64,000 nt of DNA from Bacteroidota bacterium (GTDB lineage Bacteria > Bacteroidota > Bacteroidia > Flavobacteriales_E > Vicingaceae), in assembly GCA_013112545.1 (NCBI GenBank), contig JABFGJ010000004.1, positions 186,001-250,000 of the forward strand. The letters are read 5' to 3'. The notes beneath the pieces are model-generated. The model was not told the origin of the DNA, ran no database searches, and worked only from the letters and a program-made list of their open reading frames with translations. A program made the position numbers and the translations under genes. Positions 27,334 through 36,113 of this stretch are shown here, piece after piece (the stretch's first letter is position 1; each line of letters starts with the position of its first letter).

Positions 27334-28302
27334 TTGGAAGAAAAAATAATTGAAATTTCAGCAGTAAATCCCGTCGAATTATTTGGCGTAAACGATGTAA
27401 AATTAAATTTAATCAAAGAGCACTTTCCCGAATTAAAAATAGTTTCAAGAGGAGGAAAGATAAAAGCAATTGGACTACTTAGCGATTTAATTTCATTTGA
27501 AAAAAAAATAATGTTGTTGGTTCAGCACATTATAAAGTTTAAGGAGCTAACAGAAAGTCACATTGATCGTTTACTTTTTGATGGTGACACTGAATTTAAA
27601 AAGCAATTAAATGGCAAGGATGAAATTCTAGTCTTTGGGAATGCTGGAAAAATAATTAGAGCAAGAACTGTAAACCAGCGTAGGTTGGTGAAATCATTTG
27701 AAAAAAATGATATGGTTTTTGCATTAGGTCCTGCTGGAACTGGTAAAACCTATACTGCAGTAGCTTTAGCTGCTAGGGCGCTAAAAAATAAAGAAGTAAA
27801 ACGCATTATCTTAACTCGACCGGCAGTAGAAGCAGGTGAGAATTTAGGTTTTTTACCTGGTGACTTAAAAGAAAAGCTAGATCCATTTTTACAACCGCTT
27901 TATGATGCTTTGTACGATATGTTTCCAGGAGAAAAGCTGAACGATTACTTAGATACAGGAGTAATTCAAATTGCACCATTGGCTTTTATGAGAGGCAGGA
28001 CTTTAGATCACGCTTTTGTTATCTTAGATGAAGCTCAAAATGCCACTAAAAGCCAAATGAAAATGTTTTTGACTAGAATGGGTAAACATGCCCAATTTTG
28101 TATAACTGGCGATGCCTCTCAAATTGATTTACCAAAAAATCAACCATCAGGCTTAATAGAAGCAACTCAAATTTTAACTAAAACTAAGGGGATTGATTTT
28201 ATAGAATTTACAGGAGAAGATGTAATACGACATGAATTAGTCAAAAAAATAATAGCTGCCTACGATAAAGAAAGTAAAAAAGAACCATCAGATAAAAAAT
28301 GA
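27334..28302 (+). CDS. PhoH family ATPase
   Basis: This 322-residue protein has Walker A GPAGTGKT at 132-139, Walker [12 protein letters not shown] and the conserved [11 protein letters not shown]. An N-terminal KH-like region (residues 1-110, [13 protein letters not shown]) is typical of PhoH/YbeZ proteins, which act with YbeY in RNA metabolism. The frame has no early ATG and must start at TTG-27334. The stop overlaps the purC start in an ATGA. Confidence 0.9.
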   Translation: MEEKIIEISAVNPVELFGVNDVKLNLIKEHFPELKIVSRGGKIKAIGLLSDLISFEKKIMLLVQHIIKFKELTESHIDRLLFDGDTEFKKQLNGKDEILVFGNAGKIIRARTVNQRRLVKSFEKNDMVFALGPAGTGKTYTAVALAARALKNKEVKRIILTRPAVEAGENLGFLPGDLKEKLDPFLQPLYDALYDMFPGEKLNDYLDTGVIQIAPLAFMRGRTLDHAFVILDEAQNATKSQMKMFLTRMGKHAQFCITGDASQIDLPKNQPSGLIEATQILTKTKGIDFIEFTGEDVIRHELVKKIIAAYDKESKKEPSDKK

Positions 28303-29240
28303 AACAAGATTTTAACTTCAAATTTTCGAATCAAACCGAGGTATATCATGGCAAAGTAAGAGATGTGTATAGCATTGGGACTAAGTATTTGGTAATGCTT
28401 GCAAGTGATCGAATTTCGGCTTTCGATTATATTTTGCCAAAAGCAATTCCATTTAAAGGCCAGGTTTTAAATCAAATAGCTGCTTATTTTTTAGAAGCAA
28501 CTAAAGATATTGTACCCAATTGGGTTATTTCTGTACCAGACCCAACAGTAACCATAGGAAGAAAATGCGAGACTTTTCGTGTAGAAATGGTCATTAGAGG
28601 CTATTTAAGTGGCCATGCTTGGCGCGAATATAAAGCTGGTAAGCGAATGATTTGCGGTGTTGAAATGCCTGAGGGAATGAAAGAAAATGATCGATTTCCA
28701 AATCCAATTATTACACCTGCAACCAAAGAAGAAGAAGGACATGATGAAGATATTTCTAGGGAGGATATTATCGCTCGAGGCATAGTTTCAGAATCGGATT
28801 ACACACAATTAGAGAATTTTACGAAAGCGCTTTTTCAGCGAGGAACAGAAATGGCTGCTAAACAAGGATTGATTTTGGTCGATACTAAATATGAGTTTGG
28901 AAAAATTGGCGATACCATTTATTTGATTGATGAAATTCACACGCCAGACTCTTCTCGTTATTTTTATGCAGAAGGCTATCAACAGCGACAAACTCAAGGT
29001 GAAAAACAAAAACAACTTAGTAAGGAGTTTGTTAGAGAGTGGTTAATAGATAATAATTTTCAAGGCCTGGACGGTCAAAATATGCCCGATATGCCCGATG
29101 AATTTGTGAACCTAGTATCAGAGCGTTATATAGAGCTTTATGAAAAGATAACTGGGAAAAAATTTGTAAAGGCCGATGTGTCAAATGTCCCACAAAGAAT
29201 TATTCAAAACGTAGAAAACGCATTAAAAAAATTAGATTAA
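28299..29240 (+). CDS. purC: Phosphoribosylaminoimidazole-succinocarboxamide synthase
   Basis: The protein is SAICAR synthetase of purine synthesis: it joins aspartate to CAIR with ATP use. Its 313 residues match the long form found in Bacteroidota and eukaryotes rather than the ~237-residue proteobacterial form. Conserved segments are [41 protein letters not shown] and [13 protein letters not shown] followed by [13 protein letters not shown]. Four bases overlap phoH, and the next gene starts directly after its stop codon, giving a three-gene operon. Confidence 0.95.
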   Translation: MKQDFNFKFSNQTEVYHGKVRDVYSIGTKYLVMLASDRISAFDYILPKAIPFKGQVLNQIAAYFLEATKDIVPNWVISVPDPTVTIGRKCETFRVEMVIRGYLSGHAWREYKAGKRMICGVEMPEGMKENDRFPNPIITPATKEEEGHDEDISREDIIARGIVSESDYTQLENFTKALFQRGTEMAAKQGLILVDTKYEFGKIGDTIYLIDEIHTPDSSRYFYAEGYQQRQTQGEKQKQLSKEFVREWLIDNNFQGLDGQNMPDMPDEFVNLVSERYIELYEKITGKKFVKADVSNVPQRIIQNVENALKKLD

Positions 29241-30266
29241 ATGAGTCAAAATTTCTATCCATTAAAGGTTAAAAACCTGATAAAAGAAAGTATAAATGCA
29301 GTTTCTATTGTATTTGAAATACCTAATGAGCTAAAAGAAAAGTTCAATTATAAAGCTGGTCAATATTTAACTCTAATAGCGCAAATAAACGGTCAAGAAG
29401 TACGAAGAGCCTATTCTCTTAGTTCTTGTCCTGAGACAGATAGCGACCTTAAAGTTTCAGTTAAGAAAGTCAAAGATGGACTTTTTTCAAGTTATGCAAA
29501 TGATTTATTGCAAATTGGAGATGAACTAAAAGTTATGCCACCTCAAGGGACTTTTATCAATAATGAAGAATCGGAGCATTTGGTTTTATTTGCTGCTGGA
29601 AGTGGAATTACACCCATTATTTCGATATTGAAATCTGCATTGCATTATGGCAAACAAAAGGTGAGTTTGTGCTATGGCAATAGGAGTGAAGCGGAAACTA
29701 TGTTTAAGCATGAGTTGGATGCTTTAGCTTCAGCGCATAGCGATAAATTTTCGCTAGAATACTTTGAAAGTGATGAAGCAGACATTTTAGACATAGCTAA
29801 AATGACATCTATAGTTAAAACCACCTCTAACGATGCGCATTACTTTATTTGTGGACCACAAGGCGTAATTACGGCTGTAAACGAAAGTTTACAAGCTGCA
29901 AACATTTCTAAGAGTCATATACATATCGAATATTTTGCAAGTCCCAAAACGGATAAGAAAGAAGTTATTTCAGTCGTTTCAGGCGATGTGTTAGATGTGG
30001 TAATGGTTATTGATGATGAAACCTACGAAGTTCGTTTAAATGAAAATGAAACCTTATTGGAAGCAGGAGAGCGTGTTGGTATTGACCCACCATTTTCTTG
30101 TCAATCGGGTGTTTGTACAACTTGTAAAGCTAAACTATTGGTTGGAGAAGTAGAAATGGAGAATAATTTTGGTTTAGGAGACGATGAAGTGGAGGAAGGT
30201 TATATATTAACTTGTATTTCAACACCAAAAACTCCTGGGGTGAAAATAAGTTGGGATGAAGTATAA
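29241..30266 (+). CDS. PaaE-like ferredoxin reductase with C-terminal [2Fe-2S] domain
   Basis: The 341-residue, three-part flavoprotein has an FAD domain (RAYSLSS at 56-62), an NAD(P)H domain (AAGSGITPIISILKSAL, YFICGPQGV) and a plant-type ferredoxin domain with CQSGVCTTC (Cys287, 292, 295) and Cys325. This order is that of PaaE-type oxygenase reductases, but no oxygenase genes are present, so the electron acceptor is unknown. It starts immediately after the purC stop codon. A strong bidirectional terminator follows. Confidence 0.88.
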   Translation: MSQNFYPLKVKNLIKESINAVSIVFEIPNELKEKFNYKAGQYLTLIAQINGQEVRRAYSLSSCPETDSDLKVSVKKVKDGLFSSYANDLLQIGDELKVMPPQGTFINNEESEHLVLFAAGSGITPIISILKSALHYGKQKVSLCYGNRSEAETMFKHELDALASAHSDKFSLEYFESDEADILDIAKMTSIVKTTSNDAHYFICGPQGVITAVNESLQAANISKSHIHIEYFASPKTDKKEVISVVSGDVLDVVMVIDDETYEVRLNENETLLEAGERVGIDPPFSCQSGVCTTCKAKLLVGEVEMENNFGLGDDEVEEGYILTCISTPKTPGVKISWDEV

Positions 30267-30277
30267 ATTAGGCTAAG

Positions 30278-30307
30278 AAAAAAAGGGTAATTATTTACCC
30301 TTTTTTT
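30278..30307. terminator. Bidirectional intrinsic terminator
   Basis: A7-GGGTAA (30278-30290), loop TTAT and TTACCC-T7 (30295-30307) form a perfect 13-bp stem with T tracts on both strands. It sits between the convergent ferredoxin reductase gene and the 69-residue gene, whose stop codon falls inside the loop. Confidence 0.9.
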
Positions 30308-30500
30308 CTGAAACCCATTTGTCGCTCTTCATTTCGCCGAGGACTTTAACTTCTTTCGTTCGTTCAAAGTCTTTTTTGGCGAGCATTAATTCATCCCAAG
30401 TATCTCGTCTTATCTTGATTCCTGATTTTGCACCTTGATTTTTTACTTCCAAGTAAAATCCATCCTTTAATTTTTTCGGTTTTGTAGAGGGTCTTCCCAT
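30291..30500 (-). CDS. Small conserved basic protein of unknown function
   Basis: This 69-residue, lysine-rich protein starts MGRPSTKPKKLKDGFYLEV and contains SGIKIRRDTWDELM. I recall near-identical small proteins in many Bacteroidota genomes, without an assigned role. The basic charge and the short strand-helix pattern would suit nucleic-acid binding. It lies 11 bases downstream of mtaB on the same strand and ends in a terminator. Confidence 0.75.
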   Translation of the reverse strand: MGRPSTKPKKLKDGFYLEVKNQGAKSGIKIRRDTWDELMLAKKDFERTKEVKVLGEMKSDKWVSEKKGK

Positions 30501-30511
30501 TTTATATAGTT

Positions 30512-31843
30512 TTATGCCATTGCAAGTGGTTGAAATTCATCAACCAATACTTCAGCGTGAATTGTTCCATCTGAATTAACAGATAAAGGAACTACTTGTT
30601 TTAATTTATTTACCCAATCTGGGTTGAACTCCGTTTTTATTTTTAAATAGTTTTCAGTAAAACCAGTCATTTCTCCATGGTTTTCCTGTGCTTCAAATAA
30701 TACGGTGAATTTTTTATTTAATTGTTGTTCGTAGAAATAGCGTTTTTTCTTTTCTGATAAAATTTGTAGCATTCTGCTACGCTCTTTTCTAAGTTCCATT
30801 GGAACTATTCCATCGGTTTTTCTAACAGCAACTGTATTATTTCTTTCTGAATAACTAAATACATGCAAATAAGAAACATCTAATTCGTTTAAGAATTGAT
30901 AGGTTTCTTTGAAATGAGTATCACTTTCTCCAGGGTATCCAACAATGACATCAACTCCAATGCAAGCATTTGGCATTGATTCTTTTATTTTTATAACCCG
31001 TTCAACATAAAGCTCTTTGAAATACCGTCGGCGCATGCCAGCTAAAATTTCATTTGAGCCCGATTGTAAAGGGATGTGAAAATGAGGTGTAAACTTTTTT
31101 GATTGTGCAACAAAGTCAATAATTTCATTACTCAATAGATTTGGTTCTATCGATGAAATCCGGAAACGCTCTACGCCTTCTATGTGATCCAATTCTTGAA
31201 TTAAATCTAAAAAGCTCTCGTCTGTCCCTTGTCCAAAATCACCGATGTTTACACCAGTCAAAACAATTTCTTTTGCATTTGTTTGAGCAGCTTCCCTAGC
31301 CGTTTTAAGGGTTTCAGCAATGTTATTGCTTCTACTTCTTCCTCTAGCAAGCGGAATGGTGCAAAAGGAACAGAAATAATCGCAGCCATCTTGTATTTTT
31401 AAGAATGTTCTAGTTCTGTCTCCAGTAGAATAGGAGGGCATAAACTCTTTTACTGTTTTTATTTCGCTTGCAAACACCTTATTTAGGTTTTGCTCTTCCC
31501 AAGACTCTATGTGTTTTAGGATATTGAATTTTTCAGAAGCACCTAAAACTAAATTGACTCCAGGTATTTTTACTATTTCATCTGGTTTTAATTGAGCATA
31601 ACAGCCAATTACCGCAATGAAAGAATCAGGAGAAATATTTCTAGCTTGGTTAACAATTTGGCGACACTTTTTGTCTGCGTTATCGGTAACCGAACAGGTG
31701 TTAATGATAACGATATCAGCTCCATCTTTAAAGTCAATGCGTGCGTATCCATTTTCTTCAAATTGCTTGGCAATGCCTGAGGTTTCTGAAAAATTAAGCT
31801 TGCAGCCTAAAGTGTAAAAAGATACTGTATGCGTGTGTTTCAT
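30512..31843 (-). CDS. mtaB: tRNA t6A37 C2-methylthiotransferase MtaB
   Basis: This 443-residue radical SAM methylthiotransferase converts N6-threonylcarbamoyladenosine-37 of tRNA to its 2-methylthio form. The N-terminal cluster ligands are Cys14, Cys50 and Cys81 (TLGCKLN, NTCSVTD, GCYAQ). The radical SAM motif is CDYFCSFC at 154-161. A TRAM domain closes the protein. I used the ATG at 31841-31843 (MKHTHTVSFYTLGCK), because the upstream extension of seven residues does not fit the family. Confidence 0.92.
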   Translation of the reverse strand: MKHTHTVSFYTLGCKLNFSETSGIAKQFEENGYARIDFKDGADIVIINTCSVTDNADKKCRQIVNQARNISPDSFIAVIGCYAQLKPDEIVKIPGVNLVLGASEKFNILKHIESWEEQNLNKVFASEIKTVKEFMPSYSTGDRTRTFLKIQDGCDYFCSFCTIPLARGRSRSNNIAETLKTAREAAQTNAKEIVLTGVNIGDFGQGTDESFLDLIQELDHIEGVERFRISSIEPNLLSNEIIDFVAQSKKFTPHFHIPLQSGSNEILAGMRRRYFKELYVERVIKIKESMPNACIGVDVIVGYPGESDTHFKETYQFLNELDVSYLHVFSYSERNNTVAVRKTDGIVPMELRKERSRMLQILSEKKKRYFYEQQLNKKFTVLFEAQENHGEMTGFTENYLKIKTEFNPDWVNKLKQVVPLSVNSDGTIHAEVLVDEFQPLAMA

Positions 31844-31902
31844 TAAGTTTGCGAATGTAAGCATTACAAACTACAAAGTCAATAGCTTGCCTTGGTGCTA
31901 CT

Positions 31903-32598
31903 TTATAAACTTTCTTTTATTTCAGAAAAGATACGTTCAGTCCACATGGAGTACATTTTTTCTGCAGGATGAAGTTTATCTTTAGTAAATAATTCAGGTT
32001 CATTTTTAGCTAGTTGAGATAAATCTGTGATGTTGATAAACTTAATTTCAAATTGACCAGCTATTTCTTTGCACAGCATGTTGTATTCATTTATCTCCTT
32101 TTTTATCTTCTTCTTATCCATTTTGTCGGCAAATGGCGAAACACTATAGTCTGGAATACTGACAATAACAATACTATTTGTGCCATTTTTAGCTTTTCCC
32201 ATCGCTAACTCGATAAGGTGTAAGAATGATGCTTTAAACTCAGAAATTGACTTGTTTTGAAATTGATTATTAACTCCGATTTGTATGGTTATCAAATCGA
32301 ATTTTTCTTCAACTTCAAGGTTTTTTGCTTCGTTAAATAATTCATCTGCTCGCCAGCCTGTTTTTGCAATTACTGTAGTAGCAACACTATCTTTTCCTGA
32401 GGCTTTAATTTTTTTACTCAACTGCATTGGCCAACTGCTAGAGTTTGAGACTAATTCTCCTACAGTATAGGAATCACCCAATGCTAAATAATAAAATGGT
32501 TTGACATTGCTAGTTTTATTAGCTGAATGTTGTGTTTTTATTGAAGATGTACAGGACATTAATCCAGCACAAATTATAAGTAATTGTAATGTTTTCAT
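31903..32598 (-). CDS. SGNH/GDSL hydrolase lipoprotein
   Basis: I started at the ATG of a lipoprotein signal peptide (MKTLQLLIICAGLMSC, Cys16), giving 231 residues. The GDSL block YLALGDSYTVGE holds Ser43, block III is IGVNNQF, and the catalytic Asp-His pair is DKLH (207-210). It is an envelope-bound esterase or lipase of unknown substrate. It starts 10 bases after the stop of the outer-membrane receptor gene and should share its transcript. Confidence 0.85.
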   Translation of the reverse strand: MKTLQLLIICAGLMSCTSSIKTQHSANKTSNVKPFYYLALGDSYTVGELVSNSSSWPMQLSKKIKASGKDSVATTVIAKTGWRADELFNEAKNLEVEEKFDLITIQIGVNNQFQNKSISEFKASFLHLIELAMGKAKNGTNSIVIVSIPDYSVSPFADKMDKKKIKKEINEYNMLCKEIAGQFEIKFINITDLSQLAKNEPELFTKDKLHPAEKMYSMWTERIFSEIKESL

Positions 32599-32608
32599 TC
32601 TAAAAAAT

Positions 32609-35026
32609 TTAAAAATCATCTCCACCGCCATCAAAAGAGCCATCAGGCTTTCCGTTGCGTTTTTTCATTTCTTTAATACGGTAGGTAAAAGTGAGCAAAA
32701 ATTGACGACTTCTCCACTGAAATTCAGACTCACTGTATAGATAATCTGTTTCTGTAGTAGATCTTCGTTTTCTCGAGTTTAGTACATCTCTAACACTTGC
32801 CACTAAGGTACCTTTTCCTTTTAAAACATCTTTAGAAGCCGATAAATCAAAAGTATAAAGAGCTTTTCTAAATCCTTGACTCGTCTTTTGAGGAGCCATG
32901 TATCTTCCTGAAAACTGAAAATCTACTTTTGGTAGAATTTCCATTTTATAGGTGGTTCTATTACTCCAAGTATAAATGTCATTATCTAAATTAATACCTT
33001 GATATGAGCCTTTAGCAATTGAGCGATAAAAATTAAAACTAGTGTTTAGGTTGTTTTTCTTATTGAATTTATAATTTCCATTAAATTCAAATCCAACATT
33101 GTCTTCAGTCGTCAAATTAACAGGAAACATTTGAGAATACCCCAAGTTATCTGTTACTACAATTCGGTTGATTACTCCTGTTCTATGCCGATAATAAAGG
33201 CTTGAAAAGAGTGAACCTTTTTTATAGTATTTTAAAAAACCAAGTTCATAAGCATCGGTAAATTCAGGCTGTAAGTTGGGATTACCTTTCCATAAATTAC
33301 GTTGATCGCTAAAAGTTTGAAAGGGGAGTAGATGCCTGAAATGTGGGCGGTTAATTCTTCTACTATAACTTAGTTGGACACTGTTCTTATTTTCAAATTC
33401 ATAAGAGAAATGTGCACTAGGAAATAGATTTGTATATGTCCATTTGTTTTTCTGATTTGTCAATTTTAATTCAGTACTAATGTCAGCGTGTTCAGTTCTA
33501 AGCCCAAATTGATAGTTAAATCCTTTTATCTTGTTGCCAAACATCATATAGGCCGCATAAATGTTCTCTAAAAACAAAAAGTCATTGTTGTAGTTCGGTA
33601 ATATTTGCAATACCTTGTTTTGGTCTTCTTGTTTTACTTGAAATGTATTTTCAATGGTTCTAGCTGTTGCCTTAGCTCCAAGTTCAAACAAGCCATTTTT
33701 ACCAATTGGCTTTGCGTAATCTGTTTGCGCTAAATAGGTGCGGTTAGCTTCTACATTACTTGATTTTTGAATTTTTTCTGTTTTTAAAAGATGATTATAC
33801 TCATCTATATCTGACTTTTCCAAATCATCACTTTCGCTCCATTGCAAATCGAAAGTGAAAAGCTCATCTTTTTTGTCAAAAGTTTTGCGGTAGTTTATCG
33901 AAGCCTCTTTTGTGTCTCCAATTTCGGTTTCATAATCATTTCTATTGATTTGACGATACAGTTCACCATTACTATACAAATCCAAATACTTGTATTTAGC
34001 TGTGTTATATTCATCAGAGTATCGATACAAACCTGCAACTGTTATGGTGTTTTTATCATTTAAGAAAAAATCGGCTCCTAATCTTGCATTGTGATTTAAG
34101 CCAGATCTAATTCGCTCACTTTCACTCTCATATAAATAAGAAGTGTCTGGATTACTAAACCTTTGATAGTTTACTCCTCCGCCTGGTGACTTATTGTATC
34201 CTATACCATATGAGGTAAATAAGTTGACCATTTTTTGGCGATAATTTAGATTAAATGACAAACGATAGTTATCAGGATATCCCACCACGGACTCAATTGA
34301 GCCATTGATGCCTTTTTTTTCTTCTTTTTTAAGTACAATATTTATAATACCAACTTCACCTTCTGCATCATATCTCGCTGAAGGATTTGTTACTACTTCA
34401 ACACGCTCTATCATACTCCCTTGAAATTGCCTTAATACATCAGCTGTGCTTCCTCCTGTTATGCTCGAAGGTTTGCCGTCAATCAGCACTCGAACATTTT
34501 CTGAGCCTCTCAAACTAACGTTTCCGTCAATGTCAACAGCCACAGATGGTATATTGTCAAGTATTTCAGCTGCATTACTACCGGCATTACTTAAATCTTT
34601 GCCTACATTAAAAATTCGCTTGTCTAATTTGAGTTCCATTTGGTTTCTTTCAGCTGATATTTCGACTTCTTCAAGCTGATTTACATTAGGTTCTAAAACA
34701 ATTGTGTTAAGTTCAATTGATTCATTACTCAGGTTTACATTGCCTATTGTTTTGGTATGGTATGATAAGAAACTAATTTTCAAATAGTATTTACCTGGGT
34801 TGACATTAATTGTGAAATTTCCATCGATATCGCTTGTGGTTCCTCTTAATAAAGTAGAGTCTATGCTTTTGTATAATACAACATTTGCAAAAGGAATTTC
34901 TTCATTGATTTTGCTTATGATTTTACCACTTATTTGAAAATCTGGTTTTGTTGTTTGTGCTTTTCCTTCTATTGGAATTAGCATTTTAGCTAGTAATAAA
35001 ACAAGTATGATGTAATGTTTAAGCAT
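32609..35026 (-). CDS. Outer-membrane beta-barrel receptor (TonB-dependent receptor family)
   Basis: The protein has 805 residues. The signal peptide ends at ~24 (EGKAQT). Residues ~30-115 are a carboxypeptidase regulatory-like beta-sandwich (SGKIISKINEEIPFANVVLY...TSDIDGNFTINV). A plug domain follows (VDIDGNVSLRGSENVRVLIDGKPSSITG), and then a beta-barrel to the end, of the outer-membrane protein beta-barrel family 3. No TonB box is obvious. The substrate is unknown. Directly upstream lies the tandem repeat array. Confidence 0.85.
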   Translation of the reverse strand: MLKHYIILVLLLAKMLIPIEGKAQTTKPDFQISGKIISKINEEIPFANVVLYKSIDSTLLRGTTSDIDGNFTINVNPGKYYLKISFLSYHTKTIGNVNLSNESIELNTIVLEPNVNQLEEVEISAERNQMELKLDKRIFNVGKDLSNAGSNAAEILDNIPSVAVDIDGNVSLRGSENVRVLIDGKPSSITGGSTADVLRQFQGSMIERVEVVTNPSARYDAEGEVGIINIVLKKEEKKGINGSIESVVGYPDNYRLSFNLNYRQKMVNLFTSYGIGYNKSPGGGVNYQRFSNPDTSYLYESESERIRSGLNHNARLGADFFLNDKNTITVAGLYRYSDEYNTAKYKYLDLYSNGELYRQINRNDYETEIGDTKEASINYRKTFDKKDELFTFDLQWSESDDLEKSDIDEYNHLLKTEKIQKSSNVEANRTYLAQTDYAKPIGKNGLFELGAKATARTIENTFQVKQEDQNKVLQILPNYNNDFLFLENIYAAYMMFGNKIKGFNYQFGLRTEHADISTELKLTNQKNKWTYTNLFPSAHFSYEFENKNSVQLSYSRRINRPHFRHLLPFQTFSDQRNLWKGNPNLQPEFTDAYELGFLKYYKKGSLFSSLYYRHRTGVINRIVVTDNLGYSQMFPVNLTTEDNVGFEFNGNYKFNKKNNLNTSFNFYRSIAKGSYQGINLDNDIYTWSNRTTYKMEILPKVDFQFSGRYMAPQKTSQGFRKALYTFDLSASKDVLKGKGTLVASVRDVLNSRKRRSTTETDYLYSESEFQWRSRQFLLTFTYRIKEMKKRNGKPDGSFDGGGDDF

Positions 35027-35241
35027 GAATAGAAGGAATATTTATGTATTGGTGTCTTAAATGAATTAAGATAATTGCAATTATTAATTATATACAATCG
35101 TAGATTGTATTTAAAGTTTGCGAAATTAATTATAAAGAGAAAGACTATTGGTACAGAACAAAAAGGGAAAGCCTTGAAATTTGTTAAAGTTTGGTAAAAA
35201 ATAGTAGTGTTTTTTCAATAAAAGCTATAAAGTTTGATGTT

Positions 35242-36090
35242 TACTGCAAAGGCGCAATTTCTCTCACAAAGTTCACGGAGTTTTACTATTAAGAGTTCTT
35301 AGTGTCCTCTGTGCATTCTTAGTGTTCTCCGTGGTTAATTTTTTTACCACAAAGGCGCAAAGGTTTCTCACAAAGTTCACGGAGTTTTCTATTAAGTGTT
35401 CTTAGTGTCCTCTGTGTATTCTTAGTGTTCTCTGTGGTTAATTTTTTTACCACAAAGGCACAAAGGTTTCTCACAAAGTTCACGGAGTTTTACTATTAAG
35501 AGTTCTTAGTGTCCTCTGTGCATTCTTAGTGTTCTCTGTGGTTAATCTTTTACCACAAAGGCGCAAAGGTTTCTCACAAAGTTCACGGAGTTTTTCTATT
35601 AAGTGTTCTTAGTGTTCTACGTGGTTAATTTTTTTACCACAAAGGCGCAAAGGTTACTCACAAAGTTCACGGAGTTTTACCATTAAATTTTCTTGGTGTC
35701 CTCTGTGTATTCTTAGTGTTCTCTGTGGTTAATTTTTTTTACCGCAAAGGCACAAAGGTTTCTCACAAAGTTCACGGAGTATTTCTATTAAATTTTCTTG
35801 GTGTCCTCTGTGTATTCTTAGTGTTCTCCGTGGTTAATTTTTTTTACCACAAAGGCGCAAAGGTTACTCACAAAGTTCACGGAGTTTTACCATTAAATTT
35901 TCTTGGTGTCCTCTGTGTATTCTTAGTGTTCTCCGTGGTTAATTTTTTTTACCACAAAGGCGCAATTTCTCTAACAAAACTTACGGAGTTTTCTATTAAG
36001 TGTTCTTAGTGTCCTCTGTGTATTCTTAGTGTCCTCTGTGCATTCTTAGTGTTCTCTGTGGTTAATCTTTTACTACAAAGGCGCAAATTA
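35242..36090. repeat. Tandem array of ~105-bp repeats, eight copies plus a partial one
   Basis: Units begin with (A/T)CCACAAAGGCGCAAAGG-like text at about 35242, 35346, 35449, 35551, 35636, 35741, 35846 and 35951, with a partial copy at 36071. Spacing is 102-105 bases, except one 85-base and one 120-base unit that differ by about one ~20-base module (TCTTAGTGTCCTCTGTGTAT-like). Each unit has a purine-rich left half (CACAAAGTTCACGGAG) and a right half made of GTGT/CTCTGTG modules. At each unit boundary CTCTGTGGT can pair with ACCACAAAG around a T-rich loop, so the array is a string of potential hairpins. It lies between the tamL 3' end and the receptor gene start. Confidence 0.93.
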
Positions 36091-36113
36091 AACAACAAGG
36101 ACATAAAAGTAAA

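Noticed and set aside
35716-36009. 97-codon plus-strand frame with repeated VFSVVNFFYHKGAKV segments
   Set aside because: It is a translation of the tandem DNA repeat, whose 105-base period keeps the frame open. No start context or protein family.
35242-36090. CRISPR array interpretation of the repeats
   Set aside because: The units are contiguous ~105-base tandem copies without unique spacers, and there are no cas genes.
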